Shown piece after piece: positions 22,501-30,274 of a stretch of DNA of 64,000 nucleotides. The translations under genes were made by a program, and so were the position numbers. The DNA is from DAOUAT01 sp964551735. Its GTDB lineage: Bacteria > Chloroflexota > Anaerolineae > CG2-30-64-16. The stretch lies in the NCBI GenBank assembly GCA_964551735.1, contig CAZKEF010000006.1:124001-188000 (forward strand), given 5' to 3'. Every line of letters begins with the position of its first letter. Positions within the stretch are counted from its first letter, which is position 1. The notes under the pieces are model-generated. The model was not told the DNA's origin and did no database searches. It saw only the letters and a list, made by a program, of their open reading frames with translations.

Positions 22501-25281
22501 GCCTGGGATGTAGCCGGCAGCGACGGTGACATCTTCCAGGTGCGCATGACCGCGACCGACCGCTACGGTCAAGCCGGCGGCTGGGCGCCAACCTTGCCCT
22601 ACCGGCTGGACGCGGCCCCGCCCACCCTGACCCTGGATGAAGTCGCGACCCAGGTCGTTGCCGGCAGCCTGGTGCAGGGCAGCAGCTTCGCCCTCTACGG
22701 CAGCGCGGACGACGCATCCGGCATCGCATCGGTGAACGCCTGCGTGGCCGACGACGGACAGGCTGCGGTCTGCGGCCAGGCGACCTGGTCGGGCACGCCG
22801 GTCGCGACCGCGGCGGCCTACGAGGACATCCCGGTCGCGCCGGCCGCTATCGGCGCCGCGACCTCGTGCGCCAACCCGTTCGTGGTCACCTACCCGGTCA
22901 CCGGCACGTTCGCCGTCGCTGATGCGGCCGTAGGGCTGGCCGTGCAGCATACGCAGCGCGACGACCTGCAGGTCGAGCTGACCTCACCGGCCGGCACGAC
23001 AGTGCGCCTCTTCGCCGACGACGGTCTGCCCAGCACGCACTTCGCGCACCTGAACGTGATGCTGGCGGACGCTGCGGTCGCGGGCCTGTTCACGGCCCAA
23101 GGCGACGATGAGACACCAGTCAGCACCGACGGCGGCGCGGCCTACGTCCGCTCGGCCCGGCCCTATGCGCCGCTGCGGGCATTCCAGGGCCAGAGCTCGC
23201 AAGGCAACTGGACCCTGCGCATCTGTGACACGGATACCGGGACCAACGATGGCGCGTACTACCGCAGCCGGCTCAGCCTGACCCCGCGCGACATCGGCGT
23301 CAAGGCGGCGGGTTGGTCCTACGTCACGCCGGAGGGCGGCAAGCTGGATCATGTGGCGCGCACCGTGACGCTGACGGCAAACGACATCGTGGGCAACCAC
23401 TCAGTCGAGCCGCTTTCGCTTCAATTCACGGTGGACAACGTCGCGCCGGTCATCACCGTCACCCACACCATCACCGAGGTCTGGGTGGGTGGCACGGCCA
23501 CGGTGCTGGCGGGGCTGGTCACCGATGGCGGGCCGTCGGTCAACGTGACCCTGCTGGTGCAGGATCCGACGGGCGCGACGCGCGAAGTCCCAGCGGCACG
23601 CGATGGCGATCGCTGGTGGTACGACCTGACCGGCGTGCGCACCGGTCGCTACCTGGTATCGGCGCAGGCGTTCGACCTGGCAGGCAACGGCGTCGGGACC
23701 GAGACGCTGGCCGTGGATGTGATCTGTGCGAGCGCGGCGCCTGAGGTCACTGCCATCTTGGCCGTGCCGGCCGCGGGCGACCCGTTCTCCGTCACCATCT
23801 CCGTCACCGTGCGGAACGCGGGCGCGGAGACCTTGCCGGCCGGGCTGGCCGTGGGCATCTACGTTGACGGTGCACGGCTGGGCACGACGACCCTAGCCAC
23901 AGCCCTGGCGCCCGGCGCGGAGGGAACAACGGCCCTGCTCTGGCCCGACCCTGCACTGGGCGATCACGCTGTGGCGGCGCTGGTCAACGATCCGGAGGTG
24001 GGCCAGGCCGGCCTGCCCTTATGCACTGCACCTGTCCCCGCCAACCAGCAGGTCGGCCTGTTGGATATCAGCCTGGATGAGCTGTGGAACCTGGTCTCCA
24101 CCTATGTAGACCCGCTGAACCGCGACATCACGGTGGTGCAGCGACCGATTGCCGGACAATACCTGGCTATCACCAGCTTCGACAACGGCGCGTTGACATT
24201 CTACCCGTGGCTGGACCCCAAACTGAACACGCTGAAAACCGTAGACGGCTGGCACGGCTACGGTATCCGCCTGCTGCATACCCCGCCGTTGCCGACGGGC
24301 GACGCGGAGGAACCCGATTATCCGCGGCTGCGGGTTGTCGGACGGACGCTGCCTGTGGACACACCCCTGCCGCTCGACCCGCGCTGGAACCTGGTGAGCT
24401 ATCTGCCGCGGCGGACACTGCCGGTTACCGAAGCGCTGACCAGCATCGCCGGCCAGTACACCGCGGTGCTGGGCTACAACAACGGCGCGTTGTCGCTCTA
24501 CCCCGACCTGACCGACAGCTACAACACGCTGACCGAGATGGCGCCGCTGTACGGCTACTGGATCAAGACGACCGCGGCCGTAACCCTGACGTATCCGATC
24601 ACGCCAAGCACAGCGAGCTCCCCGGAGATCACAGCCATCCCGGGGCCGGGCGAGGACACGCCGTCAGAAGAGGCCACCGGCCCGCTCACCGTCGCCGAAC
24701 GGGTGGCGCAACAGCGGGACGCAGAGCAGGACGCTGGCGTGCAGCCCACCCTGGCATGGATGAACTTCTACGGGCCGGCGATCCTGGCCGATGGCACGCC
24801 GCTAGCGCCAGGGTCTCTGGTGCTGGCCCTGGATCCCCAGGGCGTGACCTGCGGTGCTGCGGTCGTGACGACAGTGGGCCAGTACGGTTTGTTGCCCTGC
24901 TACGGTGACGACGCACAGACTACAGAGGATGAGGGTGGCGCGCCCGGCGATGTCATTAACATTGTGGTGGAGGGCGAGGTGGTGGCGAGGGGCACCTGGC
25001 TGGATCACGGCGAGCGAGAACTGCTGCCGTTCGGCCAGATGGACAGCCCGCTCCCACCGGTCACAGTAACGCCTGAACCGTCACCCACGCCGCCCAGCCG
25101 GGTGATCTGGCTGCCGCTGGTGTTGCGGACTGCGGACGTGCAAGCACCTATGCATATTCCGACAGCACCGTCTCCGGCTCTCTTGCCAACGGAGACACCG
25201 GCGCCGCCGCCTGCTTCGGCGTTCCAGCCCGCCGGACGAGAGATATGGCTGCCGCTGCTCATGAACGGCCGGGGGGATTAG
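4596..25281 (+). CDS. Giant secreted mosaic protein (TSP3, six LamG, nested beta-propellers, Ig-like, P-domain); interrupted by scaffold gap
   Basis: One gene of 4912 codons before the 100-N gap and 1949 after it. Both flanks meet the gap at a codon boundary and encode the same Thr-Pro repeat, so the apparent frame change is an artefact of the gap length. SD AAGGAGGG precedes ATG 4596. Order (nt): signal peptide 4596-4690; LppX/LolA-like region to 5460; two membrane helices 5487-5620; Ca-binding TSP3-type repeats 5863-6270; region of unknown fold; hydrophobic cluster 8520-9160; second TSP3 block 9808-10080; LamG-like domains at about 10588, 11180, 12235, 12865, 14800 and 15445; LVIVD propeller blades 16830-17246; CARDB-like domain 17290-17660; seven PD40 blades 17800-18950; Thr-Pro linker; remaining LVIVD blades 19501-19960; Ig-like and CARDB modules; proprotein-convertase P-like domain 22870-23285; a duplicated WNLVS module 24060-24600; an NFYG...CYGD domain 24750-25010; and two W-L-P-L tails. 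The role is probably adhesion or surface structure, by inference. No enzymatic motif was seen. Confidence 0.82.
5800..5827. repeat. Heptamer repeat inside the giant gene
   Basis: There are four tandem 7-bp units, ACGCAAT three times and then ACGCAGT. They are read in frame as N-A-I-R-N-T-Q-Y-A-V, between the second membrane helix and the first Ca-binding repeat block. The same unit occurs between genes at 36735-36763 and 37208-37289. Confidence 0.8.
18985..19500. repeat. Thr-Pro-coding repeat array with 60-bp higher-order unit
   Basis: The array codes for TPTxTPTN/H linkers. From 19201 to 19320 a 60-bp unit is present twice with a single clear difference (CTGACG against CCGACG), and a third copy starts just before the gap. 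Such Thr-Pro runs are typical flexible, often O-glycosylated, spacers of secreted proteins. The array is the evident cause of the assembly gap. Confidence 0.9.
19332..19431. other. Assembly gap, 100 N
   Basis: Exactly 100 N are present, the usual placeholder for a gap of unknown length. The left flank ends at ...AACGCAC and the right flank starts ACGCCGACGCAC, which follow one another inside the 60-bp unit, so the true gap fits a multiple of 60 bp, including zero. Confidence 0.97.
20041..20160. repeat. CCTGAGC/GAAGG palindromic repeat inserted in the giant gene
   Basis: Two copies face each other: CTGAGCGGAGCACGG with GTCGAAGGATGCGG on the left, and CCGCACCCTTCGACTCCGC with GCTCCGCTCAG on the right. 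The element is read in frame as a polar stretch (about ILSGARPQDG to VLRSDV) that does not resemble the beta-rich domains around it. A related intergenic copy is at 54035-54095. Confidence 0.7.
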
Positions 25282-25314
25282 GCCAGTTCCGGTGGTCTGC
25301 AAGTACCGATCGTG

Positions 25315-25339
25315 CCGTGCTGGATCCCGTCCAGCACGG
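25315..25339 (+). terminator. Hairpin between giant gene and next gene
   Basis: CCGTGCTGGA and TCCAGCACGG form a perfect 10-bp stem around the loop TCCCG, 33 bp after the stop of the giant gene. There is no T run, so it may be a factor-dependent terminator or a 3'-end stabiliser of the long mRNA. The SD of the next gene follows 14 nt later. Confidence 0.55.
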
Positions 25340-25364
25340 TCGTTTGCCCGATCAGGAGTGACCC

Positions 25365-26150
25365 ATGATGAGCTGTCTGCCTCGAGCTTGCCTGCTCACT
25401 GCCCTAAGCTTGTTGCTGGGCCTCCCCGGCCAAGTTAAAAGCACTGACGCGCTCCCGGATGATGTCATACCCAGCACCAAATGGGTCAATTTCTACGGGC
25501 AGGAGAGCACCCTGAACGGCGTCCCCCTCCCGGTCAACACCGAGGTCGCCGTCTACGATTCGACCGGGACGCAGTGCGGGCTGTTCGCCGTGAACGAAAT
25601 CGGTTGGTATGGGCTGATGCCGTGCTATGGTGACGAGGGCTTTACCCCCGAGGACGAAGGCGCCAGTTATGGGGAGGTGTTGCAGTTCACCGTAGCCGAT
25701 CAACCGGCCACGGCCGTACCCATCTCACGGAGCAACGCAGCAGTAGCGGCCGACACGATCATAACGTGGTCAGGCAACGGTGACCTGTGGCAGGTTGAGC
25801 TGCGCGCGCCGGCGCTAACCGATCCCGACGTCAGCATTGCCCTGCGTGGCGCGACCAGTGAGCTGAGCTGGCCGCACGTGCTGAGCGCAGTCGCCCACTA
25901 TGAGATCTGGCGCAGCAGCACGCCGCACTTCCTGCTTGGCCAATGGGGCAGCCAGCGGGTCGCCACCCTCGCGGCGACACCGGGCAGCATACGCTGGCCC
26001 GATCCCGACCAGGGCGCGGATCCGCTCACAAACTACTTCTATCGAGTGCGGGGCGTCCAGGCCGACAAGACGCCCGTCTGCACATCCGCGCCGGTCGCCG
26101 GCGAGTTCAACTTCGCGCTGACGCCCGGTGCAGCCACCAGCCAGCCGTGA
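25365..26150 (+). CDS. Secreted protein sharing the NFYG...CYGD domain with the giant protein
   Basis: A protein of 261 aa with an N-terminal signal sequence (hydrophobic LLTALSLLLGLPG). Residues of about 38-120 match the C-terminal domain of the giant protein: (V/M)NFYG, a central CG, then YGL(M/L)PCYGD, EDEGA and a following G(D/E)V. The rest is beta-rich, and its end (HYEIWRSS ... NYFYRVRGVQ) looks like a fibronectin-III-type module. SD AGGAG lies 7 nt before ATG 25365 (the next codon is also ATG). The order and the shared domain suggest a partner or a duplicated product of the giant protein. No enzyme motif was seen. The function of the shared domain is unknown to me. Confidence 0.8.
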   Translation: MMSCLPRACLLTALSLLLGLPGQVKSTDALPDDVIPSTKWVNFYGQESTLNGVPLPVNTEVAVYDSTGTQCGLFAVNEIGWYGLMPCYGDEGFTPEDEGASYGEVLQFTVADQPATAVPISRSNAAVAADTIITWSGNGDLWQVELRAPALTDPDVSIALRGATSELSWPHVLSAVAHYEIWRSSTPHFLLGQWGSQRVATLAATPGSIRWPDPDQGADPLTNYFYRVRGVQADKTPVCTSAPVAGEFNFALTPGAATSQP

Positions 26151-26153
26151 GCC

Positions 26154-26173
26154 GCCAGCGAGCGCCGGCTGGC
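26154..26173 (+). terminator. Possible weak terminator hairpin
   Basis: GCCAGC and GCTGGC form a 6-bp stem just after the stop of the preceding gene. There is no T run. An alternative 7-bp stem (CCAGCCG/CGGCTGG) overlaps the stop codon. Confidence 0.3.
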
Positions 26174-26272
26174 AATCAACCAGGATTCCAACTCCAAGAC
26201 CGACCAGCAAACCTGGACGAAAACCCTCAACTCAAGTGATTTCATTGACAAAGAAACTATTCCCGTATATGA

Positions 26273-26530
26273 TTTCATGAGGATCAATTCTACTACGTGA
26301 ACTTCGAGGATGAACGCTTCCTCGGTTTCGAAGCTGGCGATGCCAATGACCTGTACAGCTTGCTGGTTGAGTTGTTCGGTGAGCGCAACATCTTTGTGGT
26401 GGATGAGATCCAGAATGTGCCGGATTGGGAGCGCTTCGTCCGTCGCTTCATGGACATGGGGTAGAATACCTGGCGAACAGTCGGCTGATTTTCAATGCCA
26501 ACGTCTACGATTTCTCGGTCAAGCGCCAAC
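26273..26530 (+). pseudogene. Remnant of AAA_14/DUF4143-type ATPase
   Basis: Two fragments of one ATPase family are visible. The first (26273-26464) reads FYYVNFEDERF, then IFVVDEIQNVPDWERFV, which is the Walker B (VVDEIQN) region of AAA_14 ATPases, and stops at TAG 26462. The second, in another frame (about 26462-26530), reads VEYLANSRLIF and YDFSVKRQ, like the DUF4143 part that normally lies more than 100 residues later. The N-terminal Walker A part, the middle and the C-terminus are missing. The sequence then joins the truncated toxin gene on the other strand. It is a decayed gene with an internal deletion. Confidence 0.7.
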
Positions 26531-26789
26531 AGGTGGCCCCTTCGACAATGGTGATGGGCAAGCCGTAGATGTCGTCAATCAATTGCCTGGCCGTGGTCGC
26601 ATCGCGTTTGAGGCAGTCGTAAAACACCGCATAGACGTTGACCGATGCCGCGTACAGGTGAACGCGCATTTGTCGAGCCTGTTTTAGTAGATCTTCGACC
26701 TTGTCCGCGCCCAATTCGTCGTTGAGATAGGCGATGAGCGCGCAGGCATCGAAGACGAAGCATTCGACTTGGTCGGCGTCTGACGGCAT
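26505..26789 (-). pseudogene. 3'-truncated PIN-domain (VapC-like) toxin
   Basis: The start FVFDACALIAYLNDE has the first PIN acidic residue, and ASVNVYAVFYDCLKR fits the following helix. The family is normally about 130 aa and has further acidic residues near the C-terminus. Here homology ends at about LPITIVEG and is followed by unrelated residues and a stop, so the second half of the catalytic site is lost. ATG 26789 is chosen because GGAG lies 10 nt upstream, and the antitoxin stop is 4 nt before it. Before truncation it would have been an RNase toxin. Its 3' end abuts the ATPase remnant, which points to a deletion joint near 26530. Confidence 0.68.
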
Positions 26790-26793
26790 GAGA

Positions 26794-26985
26794 TCAAAGC
26801 TCCAACGACTTCTCAGCCTGCTTGTTGGCCGCAAATTCGTTGGCGCCGCTCAAATAACCTCGATACTTCCCGCGCAGGCTATGACCCATTGCCCTCTGTT
26901 TCTTCGTGCGAAAGACGTCGAGGTTCAGAATCGTCACCAGGTAAACCTGGTTGCCACGATCCTGGATCGGCTCAAGCGGACGCAA
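26794..26985 (-). pseudogene. Antitoxin remnant upstream of truncated PIN toxin
   Basis: The C-terminal part SLRGKYRGYLSGANEFA followed by AEKSLEL resembles the tail of antitoxins paired with PIN toxins (an LRGKY/F motif and a charged end). The N-terminal part of the frame does not look like an AbrB or RHH DNA-binding domain, and only the last 31 residues or so (from ATG 26889) are convincing. It is placed directly before the toxin start with 4 nt between them, the usual order for such operons. It is probably the 3' piece of a decayed antitoxin gene. Confidence 0.5.
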
Positions 26986-27242
26986 CAGGCCGTGTTCGTA
27001 TCAGTGCAATCGGCCTCGCTTATAGCATCGCCCCGCGGCTGTATGGCTCCTGTGCGTTTACAGCGGAACGCTCTCCGGTACGCGACTACGTACATCCCGA
27101 CCTGGTGGGATGTTGGTTCTCACGACCATTGTGGTGTACACGACGCACCCCTCATGTCTTTGACCAATCTATCAGCCTGGGGGCATTGTGGCATTCAGAG
27201 GAGAGGTCGTCAACTGCGCAAACGCAGGAGCGCAGGGCATTT
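26986..27242. other. Intergenic stretch without recognised gene
   Basis: Short open frames occur on both strands but none has a recognisable domain, a good SD or a sensible composition. It appears to be the continuation of the decay zone that begins at 26151. Confidence 0.5.
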
Positions 27243-27272
27243 TTGAGGCAAAGTCCTTCGCGATGATACACT
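27243..27272 (+). promoter_or_regulatory. Candidate promoter of the PfkB kinase gene
   Basis: TTGAGG (27243-27248) and TACACT (27267-27272), or the overlapping GATACA, lie 16-18 bp apart and 30 bp before the start codon. It fits a sigma-70-type promoter with a short leader. Confidence 0.45.
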
Positions 27273-27301
27273 ACCCTCACAACACACCCGAAGGAGCCGC
27301 C

Positions 27302-28171
27302 ATGATCGTCATCCTGGGCGACATCGCCGTAGACATCGTCAGCACCTTGCGCACCCCGCTGATCCGCGGCAGCGACGCGCCCGCGGCCGTGCAGCTGATG
27401 CCCGGCGGCTCGGGAGCGAACGTGGCAGTCTGGCTGGCGCGGCTGGGCCAACCAGTCACTTTCATAGGCCGCGTGGGCGATGACCATTTCGGGGTCTGGA
27501 TGGAGGAGGACCTGCGCGCGGAAGGGGTCGAGCCAGCGCTGATCACCGATCCTGTGCGTGGCACCGGCGTGATCCAGGTGTTGGTGGAGCCGGGCGGCGA
27601 GCGCACCATGGTGCCCGACCGCGGGGCCAACGCCTGCTGGCGCGCGGACGAGATCCCGCTGGACCTGGTGGCCAGGGCTGAGCTGCTGCACGTCGTCGGG
27701 TATGTGCTGCTGGACGAAGCGAGCCGGCCCGGTGCGCTGGCGGCCATGGCCCACGCCCGCGGCCACGGCGTGCCGGTCAGCCTTGACCCCAGCTCGCACG
27801 GACCGCTGGCGCGGCTGGGCGCGGCCGGCTTCTGGGACCTGGCCGGCCGCCCCGACATCCTGCTGCCCAACCGCGGGGAGGCGCGCGCCCTGACCGGCTG
27901 CGCCGCGCCGGAGGACATGTTGGCGGCATTGCGCGGCCGGGCCGGGGTGGTTGTCCTCAAGCTGGACCGGGATGGTTGCATCGCGGCTGCGGGGGAAGAA
28001 GTGGCGCGGGCGCCGGCCCCGGCCGCGCAGATCGTCAACGCCACCGGCGCGGGCGATGGGTTCGACGCCGGCTTTCTGGCGACGTGGCTGGCAGGGGATG
28101 GACTGGCTGCAGCGTGCCGCGCCGGGGTGCGGTTGGGCACGTTCGCCGCGACGCTGGCGAGCTCCCGCTAA
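27302..28171 (+). CDS. PfkB-family carbohydrate kinase
   Basis: This 289-aa sugar or nucleoside kinase of the ribokinase/PfkB family transfers the gamma-phosphate of ATP to a small sugar-like substrate in the cytoplasm. It starts MIVILGDIAVDI; GGSGANVAVWLARLG is the first PfkB signature, and NATGAGDGFDAGFL near the C-terminus is the second, with the catalytic Asp in GAGD. The ATG at 27302 is chosen because GAAGGAG lies 6 nt upstream and the homology starts here; the frame is open further up to 27188. It is convergent with the endonuclease IV gene, with 9 bp between the stops. Substrate specificity cannot be read from the sequence. Confidence 0.88.
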   Translation: MIVILGDIAVDIVSTLRTPLIRGSDAPAAVQLMPGGSGANVAVWLARLGQPVTFIGRVGDDHFGVWMEEDLRAEGVEPALITDPVRGTGVIQVLVEPGGERTMVPDRGANACWRADEIPLDLVARAELLHVVGYVLLDEASRPGALAAMAHARGHGVPVSLDPSSHGPLARLGAAGFWDLAGRPDILLPNRGEARALTGCAAPEDMLAALRGRAGVVVLKLDRDGCIAAAGEEVARAPAPAAQIVNATGAGDGFDAGFLATWLAGDGLAAACRAGVRLGTFAATLASSR

Positions 28172-28180
28172 GTCGTGAGG

Positions 28181-29044
28181 TCAGGAACCGCGATCCTGGC
28201 CCTGGATGAGCCCGCGCAACACACCCAGGTTCTCCACATCCTCGTGCATATCCTCGCTCTTGGGTGTCTCCAGGATCATCGGCGTCTGCGCGAGGCGCGG
28301 GTCGTTGAGGAAGAAGCCAAACGCGGCCAGGCCGAGCTCACCGGTGCCGATGTGATCGTGCCGGTCAACCCGGGAGCCGAGCGGCTTCTTGGCATCGTTG
28401 AAGTGGAGGCACTTCAGGCGCTCCAGCCCCAACAGGCGATCAAATTCGCCCAGGGTCGCGGTGTAGGTCTCCGGGGTGCGAATGTCGTAGCCGGCGGCGA
28501 AGATGTGGCAAGTGTCTACGCAGACCCCGATCCGTTCTGGCGCGTCGGTTCCGTCCAACATGCCGCGGAGGTGCTCGAACCGATAGCCGAGGGTGGTGCC
28601 CTGGCCCGCGGTCGCCTCCAGCAGGGTCAGCGTCTTGAAGCCCGCGGTGGCCGCGTGGGCGCGGTTCAGCCCGGCCGCGACGCGCGCGATGCCGGCCGCT
28701 TCGCCGCTGCCCATGTGCGCGCCGGGGTGTAGCACCACCCCCAGGATGCCGAGCTGCTCGGCGCGGGTCAACTCATCAATCAGCGCGTGGATTGATTTCT
28801 CCCACAGCATGTCGTCGGGGGTGCCAAGGTTCAGCAGGTAGGCTGCGTGGGAGACCACCGGGCCGATGCCGGTGGCAGCCTGCGCCTGGAACCAGCGGGC
28901 AATCTCCTCCGGCGGCGTGGGTTTTTGCTCCCACCGGTTCTGGTTTTTGGTGAACACCTGCATGGTGTTAATGCCGATGGACTGCGCCCGCTCGAAGGCC
29001 AGGCTCAGCCCGCCGGCGGTGGACATGTGTGCGCCAAGGAACAT
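28181..29044 (-). CDS. nfo: Endonuclease IV (AP endonuclease, family 2)
   Basis: This 287-aa enzyme cleaves DNA 5' of abasic sites in base-excision repair, using three metal ions. It has the usual full length. Family signatures are clear: LEATAGQGTTLGYRFEHL, CVDTCHIFAAGYD and HFNDAKKPLGSRVDRHDHIG, which carry the Glu, Asp and His metal ligands. The start MFLGAHMSTAGGL is canonical (LGAHxSxAGG), and GGAG lies 6 nt before the ATG. Downstream it meets the PfkB kinase gene tail to tail; upstream is a heptamer repeat array. Confidence 0.96.
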   Translation of the reverse strand: MFLGAHMSTAGGLSLAFERAQSIGINTMQVFTKNQNRWEQKPTPPEEIARWFQAQAATGIGPVVSHAAYLLNLGTPDDMLWEKSIHALIDELTRAEQLGILGVVLHPGAHMGSGEAAGIARVAAGLNRAHAATAGFKTLTLLEATAGQGTTLGYRFEHLRGMLDGTDAPERIGVCVDTCHIFAAGYDIRTPETYTATLGEFDRLLGLERLKCLHFNDAKKPLGSRVDRHDHIGTGELGLAAFGFFLNDPRLAQTPMILETPKSEDMHEDVENLGVLRGLIQGQDRGS

Positions 29045-29070
29045 GGGTGACTCCGTGTGTTGGGTGGGTG

Positions 29071-29112
29071 CGTAGTACGTATTACGTATTGCGTACTGCG
29101 TGCTGCGTGATT
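29071..29112. repeat. Heptamer repeat array (CGTATTG type)
   Basis: There are six tandem 7-bp units: CGTAGTA, CGTATTA, CGTATTG, CGTACTG, CGTGCTG, CGTGATT. This is the reverse complement of the family at 5800-5827 and 37208-37289. Looser units of another type (CTCACG-like) follow at 29150-29205. It lies between nfo and the adenosyltransferase gene. Confidence 0.85.
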
Positions 29113-29205
29113 GTAGCGAGTAGGATCGCCATCAGCGATAGGTTGCGGATGACGCTCTCACGTCGTCACGTTCTCAGGGTTTGACAGCATCGCGTCCTCG
29201 CATTC

Positions 29206-29760
29206 TCACGCGCCTGCGGCCAGGGTGAATTGGGCGATGCCTGCGGCCCGATCTTCGATGCGGCCCATCACAAACAGAAGCGACGACAGGCGGTTCAGGT
29301 AACGCAGCGGGATGTCGTCCCGCACCTCGGCCTCGTGGGTGAGGCGGGCCACCAGCCGCTCGGCGCGACGGACGACGGTGCGCGCGATCTCCAGCGCGGC
29401 GCCGCTCACGCTGTCGCCGGGCACGATGAACGCCTTGGGCATCTCCACGTCTGCGCCCAGCGCGTCGGTGGTCGCTTCCAGCCAAGCCAGGCGTTCGGCC
29501 GGGAGCCAGGGGGGCCGGGTGGCCGTTTCGGGCAGGGTGGCCAGGTCGGCCATCATGTTGTACAGGTCGCGCTGAACGGCCAGGATCAGCTCACGGACGC
29601 GCGTGTCCTGCGCCTGGGCGCGCGCCAGGCCCAGGAAGGCCGACGCCTCATCCACGGTGCCGTAGGCTTCGGGGCGCAGCGCGTATTTGGGCACCCGCTC
29701 GCGACCCAACACGCCAGTAAAGCCGTCATCACCCGTGCCGGTGTACCATTTGATGTCCAT
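29206..29760 (-). CDS. pduO: ATP:cob(I)alamin adenosyltransferase, PduO type
   Basis: This 184-aa enzyme makes adenosylcobalamin from ATP and reduced cobalamin. Key motifs of the PduO-type trimeric family are present: YTGTGDDGFTGVL near the N-terminus (ATP binding), YGTVDEASAFLGLAR, ARTVVRRAERL with the Arg/Glu pair, and LRYLNRLSSLLFVMGR. The length is normal, and GAGGTG lies just before the start. No other cobalamin gene is in the window, so it probably serves salvage or B12-dependent enzymes elsewhere. The DUF2231 gene follows upstream on the same strand, with a heptamer array between them. Confidence 0.93.
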   Translation of the reverse strand: MDIKWYTGTGDDGFTGVLGRERVPKYALRPEAYGTVDEASAFLGLARAQAQDTRVRELILAVQRDLYNMMADLATLPETATRPPWLPAERLAWLEATTDALGADVEMPKAFIVPGDSVSGAALEIARTVVRRAERLVARLTHEAEVRDDIPLRYLNRLSSLLFVMGRIEDRAAGIAQFTLAAGA

Positions 29761-29771
29761 GTCACCTCTTT

Positions 29772-29799
29772 GATGGCCGATGGCCGATGGCTGATGTTG
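29772..29799. repeat. Heptamer repeat array (GATGGCC type)
   Basis: There are four 7-bp units: GATGGCC, GATGGCC, GATGGCT, GATGTTG. This is a different heptamer family from the CGTATTG type at 29071 and lies in the gap between two minus-strand genes. Confidence 0.75.
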
Positions 29800-29822
29800 A
29801 GTTCGCTGCTATCCGCCATGCG

Positions 29823-30260
29823 CTATCTGACCCCAACACCGAAATCGTAGACCAGCCGGCCGCCCAGCCAGCCTTCGAGCACCACCAACAGCACGATCAA
29901 CACCAGTAGCGCCAGGTAGCCCCAGCGGGCAGAGGTCATACCCGACGGCAGGCGCTTGTTGCGCAGCGGCCAGTAGAGCGCCAGGCCGGCAGCGATCAAC
30001 AGGGCGATGCCCGCGGTGATGTGCTGGTTGAGCACGGCGACCACGGCTGGGTCTTGCGGCGCGCGCGCCTGGTCAACCAGGCCCGTGACGACGGCTGCCA
30101 GCACGCCCAGCCACCCCAGCAGCAGGCTGATCTGCCCGTAGCCCCACCAACGCTCCTCCCGGCGCACCAGGCCCAGGGCCAGGAACAGCACGCCGGTCAG
30201 GGTGAGCGCGACGGGAAAGTGGACGACGTGCGGGTGGAGGGGCAAAAGCGCTTCGAGCAT
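29823..30260 (-). CDS. DUF2231-like membrane protein
   Basis: This 145-aa protein is predicted to have four transmembrane helices: VHFPVALTLTGVLFLALGL, ISLLLGWLGVLAAVVTGLV, ITAGIALLIAAGLALYW and LALLVLIVLLVVLEGWLGG. The start LPLHPHVVHFPVALTLTG is typical of DUF2231 proteins (HP-hydrophobic-HFP), where the His residues may bind haem or metal; this role is a guess for the family. ATG 30260 is chosen because GGAG lies 8 nt upstream; the longer open frame to 30431 is Arg-rich and unlikely. Only 14 bp separate it from the phosphoesterase gene, so the two may be co-transcribed. Confidence 0.82.
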   Translation of the reverse strand: MLEALLPLHPHVVHFPVALTLTGVLFLALGLVRREERWWGYGQISLLLGWLGVLAAVVTGLVDQARAPQDPAVVAVLNQHITAGIALLIAAGLALYWPLRNKRLPSGMTSARWGYLALLVLIVLLVVLEGWLGGRLVYDFGVGVR

Positions 30261-30274
30261 GTCGGCGGCTCCGT

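Noticed and set aside
19564..25281. Separate gene starting at ATG 19564
   Set aside because: The ATG is inside a propeller blade and the frame is open upstream through the Thr-Pro repeat to the gap; there is no SD. It is the continuation of the giant gene.
26505..26985. Functional toxin-antitoxin pair
   Set aside because: The toxin lacks the second half of the PIN active site, and the antitoxin lacks a convincing DNA-binding part.
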